Assembly (NCBI RefSeq): GCF_014697585.1
Contig: NZ_JACJSB010000017.1
Coordinates: 1 to 64,000 of the forward strand
Direction: 5' to 3'
Source: Dolichospermum sp. FACHB-1091
GTDB lineage: Bacteria; Cyanobacteriota; Cyanobacteriia; Cyanobacteriales; Nostocaceae
DNA: 64,000 nt
Of the stretch, positions 26,339 to 35,245 are shown piece after piece (the stretch's first letter is position 1; every line of letters begins with the position of its first letter). The translations under genes and the position numbers were made by a program. Below the pieces are notes generated by a model, which had not been told where the DNA came from, did not search any database, and worked only from the letters and a program-made list of their open reading frames with translations.

Positions 26339-26920
26339 AGCACAGTTGCTTGAGGCACTCATGCAAGAGTAAGGAAGCTTTCACTGCATAATTCTTTTAG
26401 CTTTTTACCTCTTCGTTTTTTATTAGTGTTTTGAACTAAATCTTGGTCAAAAAAATAATCTCATACTTTTGATAGATGACAATTATGAGTTGTTTATGCT
26501 TTTAGATTTAATAAAAATTAATAAATTATAGCCTAAGTATAAATACTTATTTTAATAAAAACTAATAAAAAAGCTATGAATCTTAATTTACAAGGATTAC
26601 AAGACATATTTTTTGTCAGACCATATTTTTTTTCATATACTGTTGACACATATAAAAAATAAGTTATTTTATTGTGTAATATAAAAAGTGTACACCATGC
26701 CAAAGAACTAAGTAAATCGTGGAAATGCTTGCTGTAGAATGGTTATACCCGTCGTCAAAAAGTTAGATTTGCAGAATTACTGGTTCTGTTTGCCATTGAT
26801 AGTCTGGATTAGATATATGAACACTTATCGAAACAAAAGCATATCAATTCCAGAGGTGTAGAATAACTTCACAAAAAGTGCTAGGATGTATGCGAAGTTA
26901 TTAATGTTTCCTTTTATTCT

Positions 26921-27115
26921 GTGGCTAGAGCTAGTACAGCAATCGGTGTTAGTCCGATCATTAAGGAGATTGTGCAAAAACAGGCACATTCGACTCGCTT
27001 AACTTTGAAAGAGGTTATTCTCATGGGAATGTTAGCAATTGACAAGTTAGATGACCAAAATTGTCAAGAGTTAGCAGATCAAGTTCATCAAATGCAGGTT
27101 AATGGTGAAATCTAA
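26921..27115 (+). CDS. Small hypothetical protein
   Basis: 64 residues from a GTG start (MARASTAIGVSPIIKEIV). It is helical, with an N-terminal basic part and the segment HSTRLTLKEVILMGMLAIDKL, which could be a small DNA-binding or antitoxin-like fold. No recognised family and no partner gene beside it. It lies after a long non-coding region, so it may be a remnant. Confidence 0.4.
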   Translation: MARASTAIGVSPIIKEIVQKQAHSTRLTLKEVILMGMLAIDKLDDQNCQELADQVHQMQVNGEI

Positions 27116-27440
27116 AACTGCTGGTAAGAGTCTATAATTCCAAGTCTCAAGCCTCCAGTTCACAATTTTCATTCAAATGAGGTAGAACCTGGAATAATCA
27201 AACTCTTGTGGTGCGGGCATCTTGCCCGCTAAATATCTACCTCATATTCTCGGAAACTGCTGTATTTGAAAACCTAACCAGCGGTATTGCTCATCTTTAG
27301 TAATAACCCCCGCTGTGTTTAAAAAAGTGAAGATATCTAGTTTTAGATATTCTTCACATACCAAAAATTTAATCAACCTTAAACATTTTCCGGTGTTCTG
27401 CTAGAACATATTTAAAAAAATAATTTAAAAAAATAAAAAT
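27116..27440. other. Intergenic region with two palindromes
   Basis: No gene. It contains the dispersed palindrome GCGGGCA-TCT-TGCCCGC (27213-27229) and a long hairpin GTGAAGATATCT/AGATATTCTTCAC (27327-27357) with one bulge, which could act as a bidirectional terminator for the genes on each side. Confidence 0.55.
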
Positions 27441-28166
27441 TCAAAATAATGCCATTACCGCAGCCGGAGAACCAGAACCTCCTCTTAATCTAAGAATACC
27501 AATGATTAAGGTAATATCTTGAGGTGGTAACTGATCTAAATTCGTCAGATTTTCCAGGACAATTAGCGATCGCTCTAACAGCAAACGATTTATAGTAAAA
27601 TTGGTATCCTGTCCAGAGTCTACACCGTGAGTATCAATACCGACTCCAGCTATTTTTCTATGTTTAATTAAAAACTCAGTTGCCTGATAGCTAAAACCGG
27701 GAAAGTGCATTTTTCCGGCTGTGTCCCGTCCAAAGAACGCCTGGTGATTTAACCATTTTTCTTGCCAACCAGTATATAGTATCACTAAACTACCTGGGGA
27801 AATTTCCCCAAACTCATTTTCCCAAGTTTGGATGTCACTAATTGTCAAAACATAATCGGAATTGACTGCCGCTTGTTTGCAAATGTTGATAACTACAGCA
27901 GGTAATATTAATGATGCTGCTGGGTATTTGTCAACACTTGCACCATTACCATAGAAACTATTGGGGGCATTAATATGAGTGGCGCTATGTTCTCCTAAAG
28001 AAAAGCGTCGCAGGTAATAACCATCGTTTTCAAGTTCTGCAACACTGGTAAATTCTACCGGAGGATCACCAGTCCATTGAGGTATATCTGTATCAATGAT
28101 ATGACTGAGATGGATAACACGAGAGTAATTTATATTACTTGGTTGCCGGGGATTTTGGATAGTCAC
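27441..28166 (-). CDS. Cyclase-family (kynurenine formamidase-like) hydrolase
   Basis: 241 residues of the metal-dependent cyclase fold. The opening VIHLSHIIDTDIPQWTGDP and the metal motif GEHSATHINAPNSF correspond to the family HxGTHxDxPxHF. Here G is A, D is N and the last H is S, so metal binding may differ. GVGIDTHGVDSG is present. It probably opens an amide or lactone, but the substrate is unknown. The start at MTIQNPRQPS gives normal length. Confidence 0.75.
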   Translation of the reverse strand: MTIQNPRQPSNINYSRVIHLSHIIDTDIPQWTGDPPVEFTSVAELENDGYYLRRFSLGEHSATHINAPNSFYGNGASVDKYPAASLILPAVVINICKQAAVNSDYVLTISDIQTWENEFGEISPGSLVILYTGWQEKWLNHQAFFGRDTAGKMHFPGFSYQATEFLIKHRKIAGVGIDTHGVDSGQDTNFTINRLLLERSLIVLENLTNLDQLPPQDITLIIGILRLRGGSGSPAAVMALF

Positions 28167-28372
28167 AGGATTTATTCGTAAGTTGAGGAAATTTTAACAA
28201 ATAATTCCCCAAATACACACATTAATAGGATATCAGGTATTTGATTTTACCAATTTTGGGTAAGTGGAAAGTGTAAAGTTTTATCAAATATCACGTAAAT
28301 TATCTTGATTGAATTGGGGGAATAAAAGAACGGATACTTCAAAACCATCCTATACCTTATCTGCAAAAAAGT

Positions 28373-29632
28373 ATGAGCAAAGTTACCTCAAAAAAATACA
28401 GATCATGGAAACATATTCCTTTAGCATTACAGATTGTAATTTCTATCGTCTTTGCAGTCAGCCTGGGGACTTTGCTAAGTGGTCAAGCAGCAAATAATCC
28501 TGATTTAATCAATCATCTAGCTACCCCCTGTAACTTAATACTCAAGGCTCTGCGAGCATTAGCAACACCACTAATTATGTTAGCGGTACTTCACTCATTT
28601 CTAACTGCTGATATTCCTGGTAAATCTGGTCGCCGTTTAGCAACACTGCTAATCACTAATACAACTGTAGCCATTTTTATTGGTCTTTTTGTCGCCAATG
28701 TATTAAAACCCGGTTCATGGGGTCGTCTTGGTGCTCCATTAAGCACTGAAGCACCAAGTAAAACCCTTGATCCTTGGGGACTGATACAAGAGATTGTACC
28801 TGATTCGATCCTCAAACCTTTAGTTGATAACAACGTCATTCAACTGATTTTTATGGCTTTGGCATTTGGGGTAGTTCTGCGGGCTTTGAAAGCACAACAA
28901 ATATCTGAAGATAAAACAGATTACCAAGCTATTGAGAGAGTAATTACGATTTTGTTTGAAGCTGTGATCCGTATTCTGCACTGGATTATCGCTTTAGTGC
29001 CGTTAGCAGTTTTTGGAATAGTTGCTAAAACCGTTGCCCTTCAGGGTTTTGCACCATTTAAAGCTTTGGGTGCGTTTATTGTATCCGTACTATTAGCTTT
29101 GTGTTTGCAAGCCTGTTATTACTTGCTGCGGGTAAAATTTGGTTCTTGGGTGAAGCCAACTCACTTTTTACGTGGGGGTTCAGAAGCTTTGTTAACAGCC
29201 TTTTCTACCGCTTCTTCCACAGCAACAACACCAATTACCTTTGAGGCTTTGTTAGAAAAAATTGGTTTACGAGAATCTTCTGCTTCTTTAGGGGCGTTAG
29301 TGGGGAGTAATTTTAATAATGATGGTACTGCTCTATATGAGGCTATGTCAGCATTATTTATTGCCCAAGTGTTGGGTTTACATCTGTCTTTGCCACAACA
29401 GTTAATTGTAATACTGACATCTATTTTCGCTTCTGTCGGTGCAGCAGGTATCCCAGAAGCTGGTTTGGTGACGATGACCCTTGTATTCACTTCCGTGGGT
29501 TTGCCTACTCAATATATTGCTTTGTTGGTGACTGTGGACTGGTTTCTTGATCGTTGTCGCACTGCTATTAATGTGATGGGTGATATGACTGTTAGTTGTT
29601 TACTTGATGGTAAACAGCGACGGGTGGAGTAG
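28373..29632 (+). CDS. Dicarboxylate/amino acid:cation symporter (DAACS family)
   Basis: 419 residues with about eight membrane helices. Family marks are visible: two re-entrant loops (AFSTASSTATTPITFEALLE and ASVGAAGIPEAGLVTM) and the substrate-binding DWFLDRCRTAINVMGD. It takes up dicarboxylates or acidic/neutral amino acids with Na+ or H+. The first loop is rich in Ser as in GltP/GltT. It stands alone. Confidence 0.85.
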   Translation: MSKVTSKKYRSWKHIPLALQIVISIVFAVSLGTLLSGQAANNPDLINHLATPCNLILKALRALATPLIMLAVLHSFLTADIPGKSGRRLATLLITNTTVAIFIGLFVANVLKPGSWGRLGAPLSTEAPSKTLDPWGLIQEIVPDSILKPLVDNNVIQLIFMALAFGVVLRALKAQQISEDKTDYQAIERVITILFEAVIRILHWIIALVPLAVFGIVAKTVALQGFAPFKALGAFIVSVLLALCLQACYYLLRVKFGSWVKPTHFLRGGSEALLTAFSTASSTATTPITFEALLEKIGLRESSASLGALVGSNFNNDGTALYEAMSALFIAQVLGLHLSLPQQLIVILTSIFASVGAAGIPEAGLVTMTLVFTSVGLPTQYIALLVTVDWFLDRCRTAINVMGDMTVSCLLDGKQRRVE

Positions 29633-29733
29633 CTAAACAATGTAGGGGCGACCCTTTTACAAAGACAAAGCGATCGCTTATTGAGAGAGAAAGGGCGATC
29701 GCATAGTATTTGTCTTAAAATAGTGATTTTTTG

Positions 29734-29970
29734 TTATTGAATATTGTTAACATAAAACCGTTCATAGAAACTAACAGGATCATTCTGATAATTCAAGACT
29801 TGATGTGAACCAGATCGATAATCTATAAGACCAGCATAAATTTCTTCCTCACCCATAAAATTTGTGTCTTCAGTCAGTCTAATAAGTGCAAATGGGCGTT
29901 CATATAAACTTAAAATAACTGTTGGGATTCTATCTCTACTAGCCAGTATCAAAGTGTGATAACCAGGCAC
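29734..29970 (-). pseudogene. 3' fragment of a frameshifted HNH-like gene
   Basis: A 78-residue frame (PGYHTLILASRDRIPTVILS at its start) follows the upstream HNH-like gene at 42 bp. Reading upstream in the same frame gives NRNENTISQKENFTV without a stop, and it joins IYGI of the previous gene if one TA is removed. I therefore read it as the displaced C-terminus of that protein, not a separate gene. Confidence 0.55.
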
Positions 29971-30011
29971 TGTAAAATTCTCTTTTTGTGAAATAGTATT
30001 TTCATTTCTAT

Positions 30012-30842
30012 TTATATTCCATATATGTTGAATAAATCTCTCTCCCTCATCTTGAGTATCACTAAGAATAAAGGATCTAGTACACTATTTCGAGCGCGTT
30101 GAGAACCTAAAAATGAACAGACAGCATTTACTGCTGATTTAGCTATTGCACGATTAATTAAATTCGGTTCTAATACTGAATTTGCAAGAAGTTCACTTTT
30201 CTGAGTTGTTTTTCGACGAGGTTCTGATTCTTGACCAAACTGCCTCATTAGTTGACCATTGTGTATTTGAGATTTGAGTAATTGAATTTCTTCATTAGTG
30301 GAGGCACGTAATAGATATTTCATAGGTGCAGTTCTTATAACTGCTGACTGAATTGTGGGAAGTGATTGATCTGGTTGTTGACATACTAATTTCTTTAGAG
30401 AAAGCTTATCAACCTGAACAAGTTCTTGCTTCATATTATTCAGCAACTTTTGATAGTTTTGGTTGGAATTACAATAAAAATCTATTCTATTTTTATCTAC
30501 AAAGACAAGTTGTGGAAATAAAACAGGTTTCATATTCCTGTCTATTTGTAAACTTAGCCATATTCTAGTTTCTTGATCAAATTGAATATTGTGACCGGCT
30601 TGAAGCAAAGTGCGATTCCTAGAAATATGTGGATGGTTCGGATAAACGTATGTATGAACAAAATCAATCAGTTTTTTATCAAGTGCTGAAAAAATATCAG
30701 TATTACAATGACAACAAACATCTGTATCCAAAACCCATCGAGAATTTTTGAAGCCGTGTTGAATAATATGTTCTTCTGTCCGGTGTCTGGTGTTGTCACC
30801 GCAAAATAAGCATGGATAGGTATATCTAGTATTGGTGTTCAT
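30012..30842 (-). CDS. HNH-endonuclease-like protein, probably truncated by a frameshift
   Basis: About 276 residues from MNTNTRYTYPCLFCGDNT. The N-terminus has a zinc-knuckle HNH pattern: CLFCG, RTEEHIIQHGF and CCHCN. The rest is not recognised. The frame stops at IYGI (TAA), but a coherent frame continues downstream (29734-29970) after a 2-bp shift in an ATA-TA run, so the original protein was probably about 365 residues. The gene lies just downstream of hicAB in an accessory stretch. Confidence 0.6.
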   Translation of the reverse strand: MNTNTRYTYPCLFCGDNTRHRTEEHIIQHGFKNSRWVLDTDVCCHCNTDIFSALDKKLIDFVHTYVYPNHPHISRNRTLLQAGHNIQFDQETRIWLSLQIDRNMKPVLFPQLVFVDKNRIDFYCNSNQNYQKLLNNMKQELVQVDKLSLKKLVCQQPDQSLPTIQSAVIRTAPMKYLLRASTNEEIQLLKSQIHNGQLMRQFGQESEPRRKTTQKSELLANSVLEPNLINRAIAKSAVNAVCSFLGSQRARNSVLDPLFLVILKMRERDLFNIYGI

Positions 30843-30902
30843 CTTTTTCCACAATTAATTACAATGTAAGTCAGAATATCTGTATATCACAATTATAATT
30901 TG

Positions 30903-31115
30903 TTATGCGTCTTCAAAATCAGACCATTCAATTCCTAATTGTTTGATAGCTGATCGTAATGTACCGATTTTTAGATCACGTCCACTCCAGTCAGGAATTA
31001 CAGTTGCTTGCTGAGTCATTGGATTAAACCACTTCCTATGTGAACCTCCTCCACGTCTGGGAATTTCTTCACATCCTAGCCTAGATAATTTTTTAGCAAC
31101 TTCTCTATAGTTCAT
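30903..31115 (-). CDS. hicA: HicA-type mRNA interferase toxin
   Basis: 70 residues. A dsRBD-like fold with the catalytic-His motif GGSHRKWFNP, followed by WSGRDLKIGTLRSAIKQLGI, the standard HicA end. It cleaves mRNA when not bound by HicB. The start overlaps the stop of hicB by 4 bp, in the less common antitoxin-first order. Confidence 0.9.
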   Translation of the reverse strand: MNYREVAKKLSRLGCEEIPRRGGGSHRKWFNPMTQQATVIPDWSGRDLKIGTLRSAIKQLGIEWSDFEDA

Positions 31116-31357
31116 CTGACTGATATAATTGTTTCTATCAAAGCTGGTGAATTTTGATCTACAGATTGTAGATTTTGAGGAAGTTCTTTACCTAAATCTT
31201 CATACATTTCTATAACAGTTTCCAAGGCATCTTGAACATTAGCTAAAACCTCATCCATAGAATCCCCTTCAGTAATCAATTCTGGTAAGAGTGGAGAAGT
31301 TACAGTGAATCCTCCTTCTGGTTGAGGTGTAAGCAGTAGTGGGATTTTGTAAAACAT
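31112..31357 (-). CDS. hicB: HicB-type antitoxin
   Basis: 81 residues. The partial RNase H-like fold is seen in LLLTPQPEGGFTVTSPLLPE, then GDSMDEVLANVQDALE and MYEDLGKELP. No C-terminal DNA-binding domain is present, so regulation may need another factor. It is the first gene of the hicB-hicA pair. Confidence 0.9.
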   Translation of the reverse strand: MFYKIPLLLTPQPEGGFTVTSPLLPELITEGDSMDEVLANVQDALETVIEMYEDLGKELPQNLQSVDQNSPALIETIISVR

Positions 31358-31442
31358 ATTCTGATGGTAAGGTGTGGGTTATTATATGATCATGGTGCGT
31401 TATGGATTTACTCCTCACGCACCCTACATAATACTATTTCCT

Positions 31443-32462
31443 CTATCTCATATTCTGCTTTTTCTCGGCTTTAGGATCACGATTAGCCACAGCAGCTAAT
31501 TCCGCATCCATTAAGGTTTTCCCAGTTGCAGCTAAGTATACATCATCTAAACTCGGACGAGATTGGGCGATACCGAAAATTGGTAAATTGGCATTATTTA
31601 ATACCTGTTGAATTGTGATTAAAACGTCATTTTGCGGTGTAACTACCAAATTTAGGGAGTTACCCTGGGCGCTATTGATGATAATTTCTTGCACAAAAGG
31701 TAAAGCTGCTAACAGGTTTTTGGCAGTTTCGGCCTCTTCTGGAGGTGAAAATTCCCGGATTCTTAAAGTGATGCGATCGCCTCCTACCTGATCTTTTAAC
31801 TGAGAAGGTGTACCATTAGCAATAACCAAACCTCTATCAATAATTGCCACTCTATCAGCTAAAGCGTCAACTTCTTCCAAATAATGGCTGGTAATTACCA
31901 CAGTAGTTCCCCCAGCCCGCAATTGACGCAAGAAATCCCAGACTACAACCCGGCTTTCAATATCTAACCCTACCGTTGGTTCATCTAATACTAAAACATC
32001 GGGTGCATGGAGTAAACCCGCAGCCAAATCTAACCGCTTCCGTAAACCACCGGAATAAGTGCCAGTTTTTTTATCTGCGTATTCTTGTAAACCCAGTAAA
32101 TCGAGAATAGCGTTAATTCGCTGTTTGATCACCTTACCAGGAAGATGATAAAGGGCGGCTTGTAACTGTAGTAACTCCCGGCCAGTCAAGACCTTATCTA
32201 AAGCTACTTCCTGGGCTACATAACCCAGCCTTTGACGGGCTAATTTGGGGTGATCTAGTACCGAAATCCCTGAAACTTCAATTTTGCCAGTATCAGGGGT
32301 TGTTAGCGTACACAAAGCCCGGAGAGTGGTCGTTTTCCCCGCCCCGTTTGGTCCTAGCAGTCCAAATATTTCTCCTGGTTGCACTTGAAAAGAGACATCC
32401 TGGACTGCGACCACATTACCGTAGCTTTTTTTGAGATTTTCGATGAAAACGGCGGCAGCCAT
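31443..32462 (-). CDS. ABC transporter ATP-binding protein, DrrA-like
   Basis: 339 residues. It has Walker A GLLGPNGAGKTT, the signature YSGGLRKRLDLA, Walker B VLVLDEPTVGLD and the H-loop ITSHYLEE. The C-terminal extension (residues about 225-320, ending SRPSLDDVYLAATG) is the DrrA/CcmA regulatory domain. Such ATPases pair with ABC-2 permeases for drug, lipid or polysaccharide export. No permease is adjacent, so its partner must be encoded elsewhere. Confidence 0.85.
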   Translation of the reverse strand: MAAAVFIENLKKSYGNVVAVQDVSFQVQPGEIFGLLGPNGAGKTTTLRALCTLTTPDTGKIEVSGISVLDHPKLARQRLGYVAQEVALDKVLTGRELLQLQAALYHLPGKVIKQRINAILDLLGLQEYADKKTGTYSGGLRKRLDLAAGLLHAPDVLVLDEPTVGLDIESRVVVWDFLRQLRAGGTTVVITSHYLEEVDALADRVAIIDRGLVIANGTPSQLKDQVGGDRITLRIREFSPPEEAETAKNLLAALPFVQEIIINSAQGNSLNLVVTPQNDVLITIQQVLNNANLPIFGIAQSRPSLDDVYLAATGKTLMDAELAAVANRDPKAEKKQNMR

Positions 32463-32530
32463 GACAGCTATAATCCTTAACTATACAATTCGCAACAATC
32501 TATTTTCTATTGTACAAGTTGAGCGATCAA

Positions 32531-32563
32531 AGATCCCTGACTTCTTAAAGAAGTCGGGGATCT
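32531..32563. repeat. Dispersed palindrome (GATCCC-CTTCTT type)
   Basis: AGATCCCTGACTTCTT pairs with AAGAAGTCGGGGATCT. It lies between two minus-strand genes, and a near copy is at 51361-51397. It may double as a terminator. Confidence 0.75.
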
Positions 32564-32572
32564 CAATGGAAG

Positions 32573-33421
32573 TTAGTCGGAAATACCTGCATCTCGAAGG
32601 CGTTTTTCTAACTCTTGCAAGCGTTTTAAGGCAGTTTCTTTTGCAAGTCGTTCTTGATTGGCTTCTTGTTGGGCAGTTTCCTTAGCAAGTCGTTCTTGCT
32701 CCTTAGCAAGTCGTTCTTGTTCCTTAGCAAGTCGTTCTTGTTCCTTAGCAAGTCGTTCTTGTTCCTTAGCAAGTCGTTCTTGCTGCACTAACTCAGAACC
32801 CCAAAGTAGCAAATTACCATCTTGATTCCACCAACGTAACCAGTAACCTTGACGGTTTTCGCGTTTTCCGGGCCAAACACCAATAAATAATTCCATTTCA
32901 GTTAACCAGTAACGGTTATTTTCATCTGGAGATCGTAATTTATAGTGTCCATTTTCATGCAAATGAAATATTTCTAATTCACCGATATCTGGTTGAAAAA
33001 TGATGTAGTTAGGAACTTGTAAAACTTGTTCATAATAAAACCATTTTCCGGGGGGATAAGTGTGTTTATTAGAATATTCACTACCATCGCTATCAGAAAG
33101 AAATTCCATGACTACCGCAGGAATTTGTCCCTGTTTATGGGGGGTGTAACTGCGTTGGATTTCTTCTCTAGACACTGTAATTTGCGGCACGTAAGCCCAG
33201 TCAGGGGCTTTGATGACAAATTTACCATTTACCGTGGCACAGATGCCGTAATTGGTAGTAGCGAGGGCAGTTTCTGGAAGTTTACCAGCCAGTTCTAGGC
33301 TTTCCGTGAGCGCTGCTGCTAGACTGGGTTGATTGACATTATCCACAGGTTCATCGTCTAAAATGAAGTCTTCGGGTAATAGTTCCCAAGTGATTTTGGT
33401 GGTCGAAGCACTTACAACCAT
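32573..33421 (-). CDS. Uma2-family (DUF820) nuclease-like protein with Glu/Lys repeat tail
   Basis: About 282 residues from MVVSASTTKITWELLPE. It has a Uma2/DUF820 restriction-endonuclease-like core: APDWAYVPQITVS, AVVMEFLSDSDGSEYSNK, KWFYYEQVLQVPNYIIFQP. The DUF820 family is greatly expanded in cyanobacteria and has no firm role. The C-terminus (about 215-280) is a charged helix made of repeated QERLAKE units encoded by a 21-bp VNTR. Its length probably varies among strains. Confidence 0.75.
   Translation of the reverse strand: MVVSASTTKITWELLPEDFILDDEPVDNVNQPSLAAALTESLELAGKLPETALATTNYGICATVNGKFVIKAPDWAYVPQITVSREEIQRSYTPHKQGQIPAVVMEFLSDSDGSEYSNKHTYPPGKWFYYEQVLQVPNYIIFQPDIGELEIFHLHENGHYKLRSPDENNRYWLTEMELFIGVWPGKRENRQGYWLRWWNQDGNLLLWGSELVQQERLAKEQERLAKEQERLAKEQERLAKEQERLAKETAQQEANQERLAKETALKRLQELEKRLRDAGISD
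32680..32784. repeat. 21-bp VNTR within the Uma2 gene (five units)
   Basis: Five tandem copies of CCTTAGCAAGTCGTTCTTG plus two bases, at 32680, 32701, 32722, 32743 and 32764. A diverged copy lies outside at about 32640. The unit codes for seven residues (KEQERLA), so changes in copy number stay in frame. Confidence 0.9.
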
Positions 33422-33449
33422 AGGAAACACAAATAAGGGATTAAATTCT

Positions 33450-33566
33450 AGTATAGCTTGTGATGGATATGACAATTATAAAATTCCTCCCATAGCTGGT
33501 CAAGAATTTTGGGATATGATTCATCTTGAATATGATCATGAATTTGCTGAGTTATTTGCAAAGTAA
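33450..33566 (+). pseudogene. Possible 3' remnant of a gene next to the C5 methyltransferase
   Basis: A plus-strand frame reads SIACDGYDNYKIPPIAGQEF, then WDMIHLEYDHEFAELF, ending in TAA. It reads like a natural protein C-terminus and has no start. It overlaps the end of the methyltransferase by 15 bp. It may be what is left of the cognate endonuclease, but this is a guess from position. Confidence 0.35.
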
Positions 33567-34745
33567 ATTCTCTAAAGAAAATAGAGAGAGTTGTTCAGTA
33601 ACTTCTTTTCCTTTTGGTTGATTTCCCTGCATTAAATAAATCAGATATTCACCCAGTTCTTTAGCAAGCAATACCGGAACTGCATTACCAATTTGTTTGT
33701 ATTTAGAACTTATCGAACCATGAAAAATCCAATCATCAGGAAAAGTTTGAATTTTCGCAGACTCGCGCACAGTTAAAGGACGAAGTTCCACAGGGTGACA
33801 CATATCTGTAGCTTTTTGTTGGGGACTGGTTGTGATTGTTGGTGAAGGTTTATCCCAAGATAATCTTCTGTAAAAACCAACTTTTCCCCCACCAGAATTA
33901 TAAGCACCTCCCATTGCTTCCTTCTGTAATTCTTCCGGTAAATTTTTCCAATTTTCTCCTGCTGCTAATAATCTTAAAAACTTGAGCCGATTTTCTGAAT
34001 AACTAATAAATTCTGGTTCAATATCTACAAAATCTGTTAACGCATCTTTTAAAGTTCTCCACTTTGGTAAAATTTTCCCATCTTTACTATATTTAGCTAG
34101 AGGAAATGTAGCAGTTTGACCATCTCTAGAACCAATAAAAAATACACGGGATCTATTTTGGGGAACACCATAATCTGCGGCTTCTAATAGGTTATAAACT
34201 ACGTTATATCCTAATTGCTTCATTTCTGCTAAAACAACTTTCAAAGCTGCACCATTCATTTCATCAAGTTCTAAAGCTGGGTAATCTTTTCCTCTTTGAT
34301 TAATAGGACGATGACGCAAAGAAGCAGAAAGTAATCCTCTCACATTTTCCATTAAGAAAAATCGGGGTTGGACTTCTTTGACAATGCGGATAAAATCCAT
34401 AAATAAACTCCCCCGTGGGTCCATAACTGAACCCCGTTTTCCTGCGGTGCTAAATGGCTGACAAGGAGGACCACCGGTGACTAAATCTATTTGTCCTGGA
34501 AGTAAAGCACGACCTAAATTTAAAACTCTTCCTCCTTCTTCTAGTAATTCTTGGGAAGAAACTTTTTCTAATTCTCTGGGAATAGCACTTTCTTGGAGAT
34601 GAGGTCTATTAAGCGCAATTGTTTTAACTGCATCTTTATCTTTTTCAACTACACTAACAGTATGAAATCCTGCTTGTTCTAGTCCTAAATCTAAGCCATA
34701 AGCACCTGTGAATAAGGAAATGCAAATAGATTGATTATTGATCAT
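33552..34745 (-). CDS. DNA (cytosine-5) methyltransferase
   Basis: 397 residues. The motifs are in normal order: I SLFTGAYGLDLGLEQAGF, IV GGPPCQPFS with the catalytic Cys, VI ENVRG, VIII QNRSRVFFIG, the target-recognition region, IX RPLTVRESAKIQTFP and X GNAVPVLLAKELGEYL. It makes 5-methylcytosine in duplex DNA. No intact endonuclease lies beside it, so it is an orphan methylase or the survivor of a restriction-modification pair. Confidence 0.93.
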   Translation of the reverse strand: MINNQSICISLFTGAYGLDLGLEQAGFHTVSVVEKDKDAVKTIALNRPHLQESAIPRELEKVSSQELLEEGGRVLNLGRALLPGQIDLVTGGPPCQPFSTAGKRGSVMDPRGSLFMDFIRIVKEVQPRFFLMENVRGLLSASLRHRPINQRGKDYPALELDEMNGAALKVVLAEMKQLGYNVVYNLLEAADYGVPQNRSRVFFIGSRDGQTATFPLAKYSKDGKILPKWRTLKDALTDFVDIEPEFISYSENRLKFLRLLAAGENWKNLPEELQKEAMGGAYNSGGGKVGFYRRLSWDKPSPTITTSPQQKATDMCHPVELRPLTVRESAKIQTFPDDWIFHGSISSKYKQIGNAVPVLLAKELGEYLIYLMQGNQPKGKEVTEQLSLFSLENLLCK

Positions 34746-34823
34746 TGTGCGAGGATAATTTATTGAGATGATGTATTATAGCTAAAAATGCTAAATTAGA
34801 TAAAAATCAGGAAGTGATAATTT

Positions 34824-35054
34824 ATGAATACGGAATCTGGAATCAAATTAGAGCAAGATAATAAATCTCATATTCCCGTTACAGAGTTACATCAAAAAAT
34901 AGATGCTGGTGTGAAATTTGCTATTGCAAATGCAATAGAAAGACATCGCAGGTTAGGAGAATCAATTAGTATTTTGCGAGATGGTAAAATTGTGACTTTG
35001 ACAGCAGATGAAATACCACCTCGTGACATTGAAAAATTAAAAAGCAGTCTTTAA
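34824..35054 (+). CDS. Small hypothetical protein, antitoxin-like
   Basis: 76 residues, acidic, with VTELHQKIDAGVKFAIANAI, then ERHRRLGESISILRDGKIV and TLTADEIPP. This arrangement (a helix then a short beta hairpin ending near P) is seen in many small cyanobacterial proteins that precede toxin genes, but no toxin follows here. Function unknown. Confidence 0.6.
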   Translation: MNTESGIKLEQDNKSHIPVTELHQKIDAGVKFAIANAIERHRRLGESISILRDGKIVTLTADEIPPRDIEKLKSSL

Positions 35055-35245
35055 TCAAGATTTTGCTAAATGATAAAATACAGTAACAGATACAGCATTA
35101 CTAAATTGATGCTTTAGCCTATTTTTATTCTCTGCTATATCAATAAATCATGACATTATTAAAATTTATTATAATTTTTTTAAAAGGTAGCACAACCTAG
35201 TATTATAGTTCATGTAAATTGTTCATAAATATTGCCTACTAAATC

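Larger units (their letters stand above)
25873..26920. other. 1-kb non-coding region with terminator, repeat copy and decayed sequence
   Basis: I see no intact gene. It holds a terminator-like hairpin (26060-26083), one copy of a dispersed repeat (26307-26338), and a very AT-rich stretch (26500-26680). At about 26720-26815 a run reads like a decayed coding sequence (GYTRRQKVRFAELLVLFAID). An inverted repeat AATAACTTC/GAAGTTATT lies just before the next small ORF. A small RNA ending at the terminator is possible. Confidence 0.45.

Noticed and set aside
33333-33449. 5' extension of the short frame beside the C5 methyltransferase
   Set aside because: This part is the antisense of the Uma2 gene start. 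Only the portion after about 33450 could be a separate remnant.
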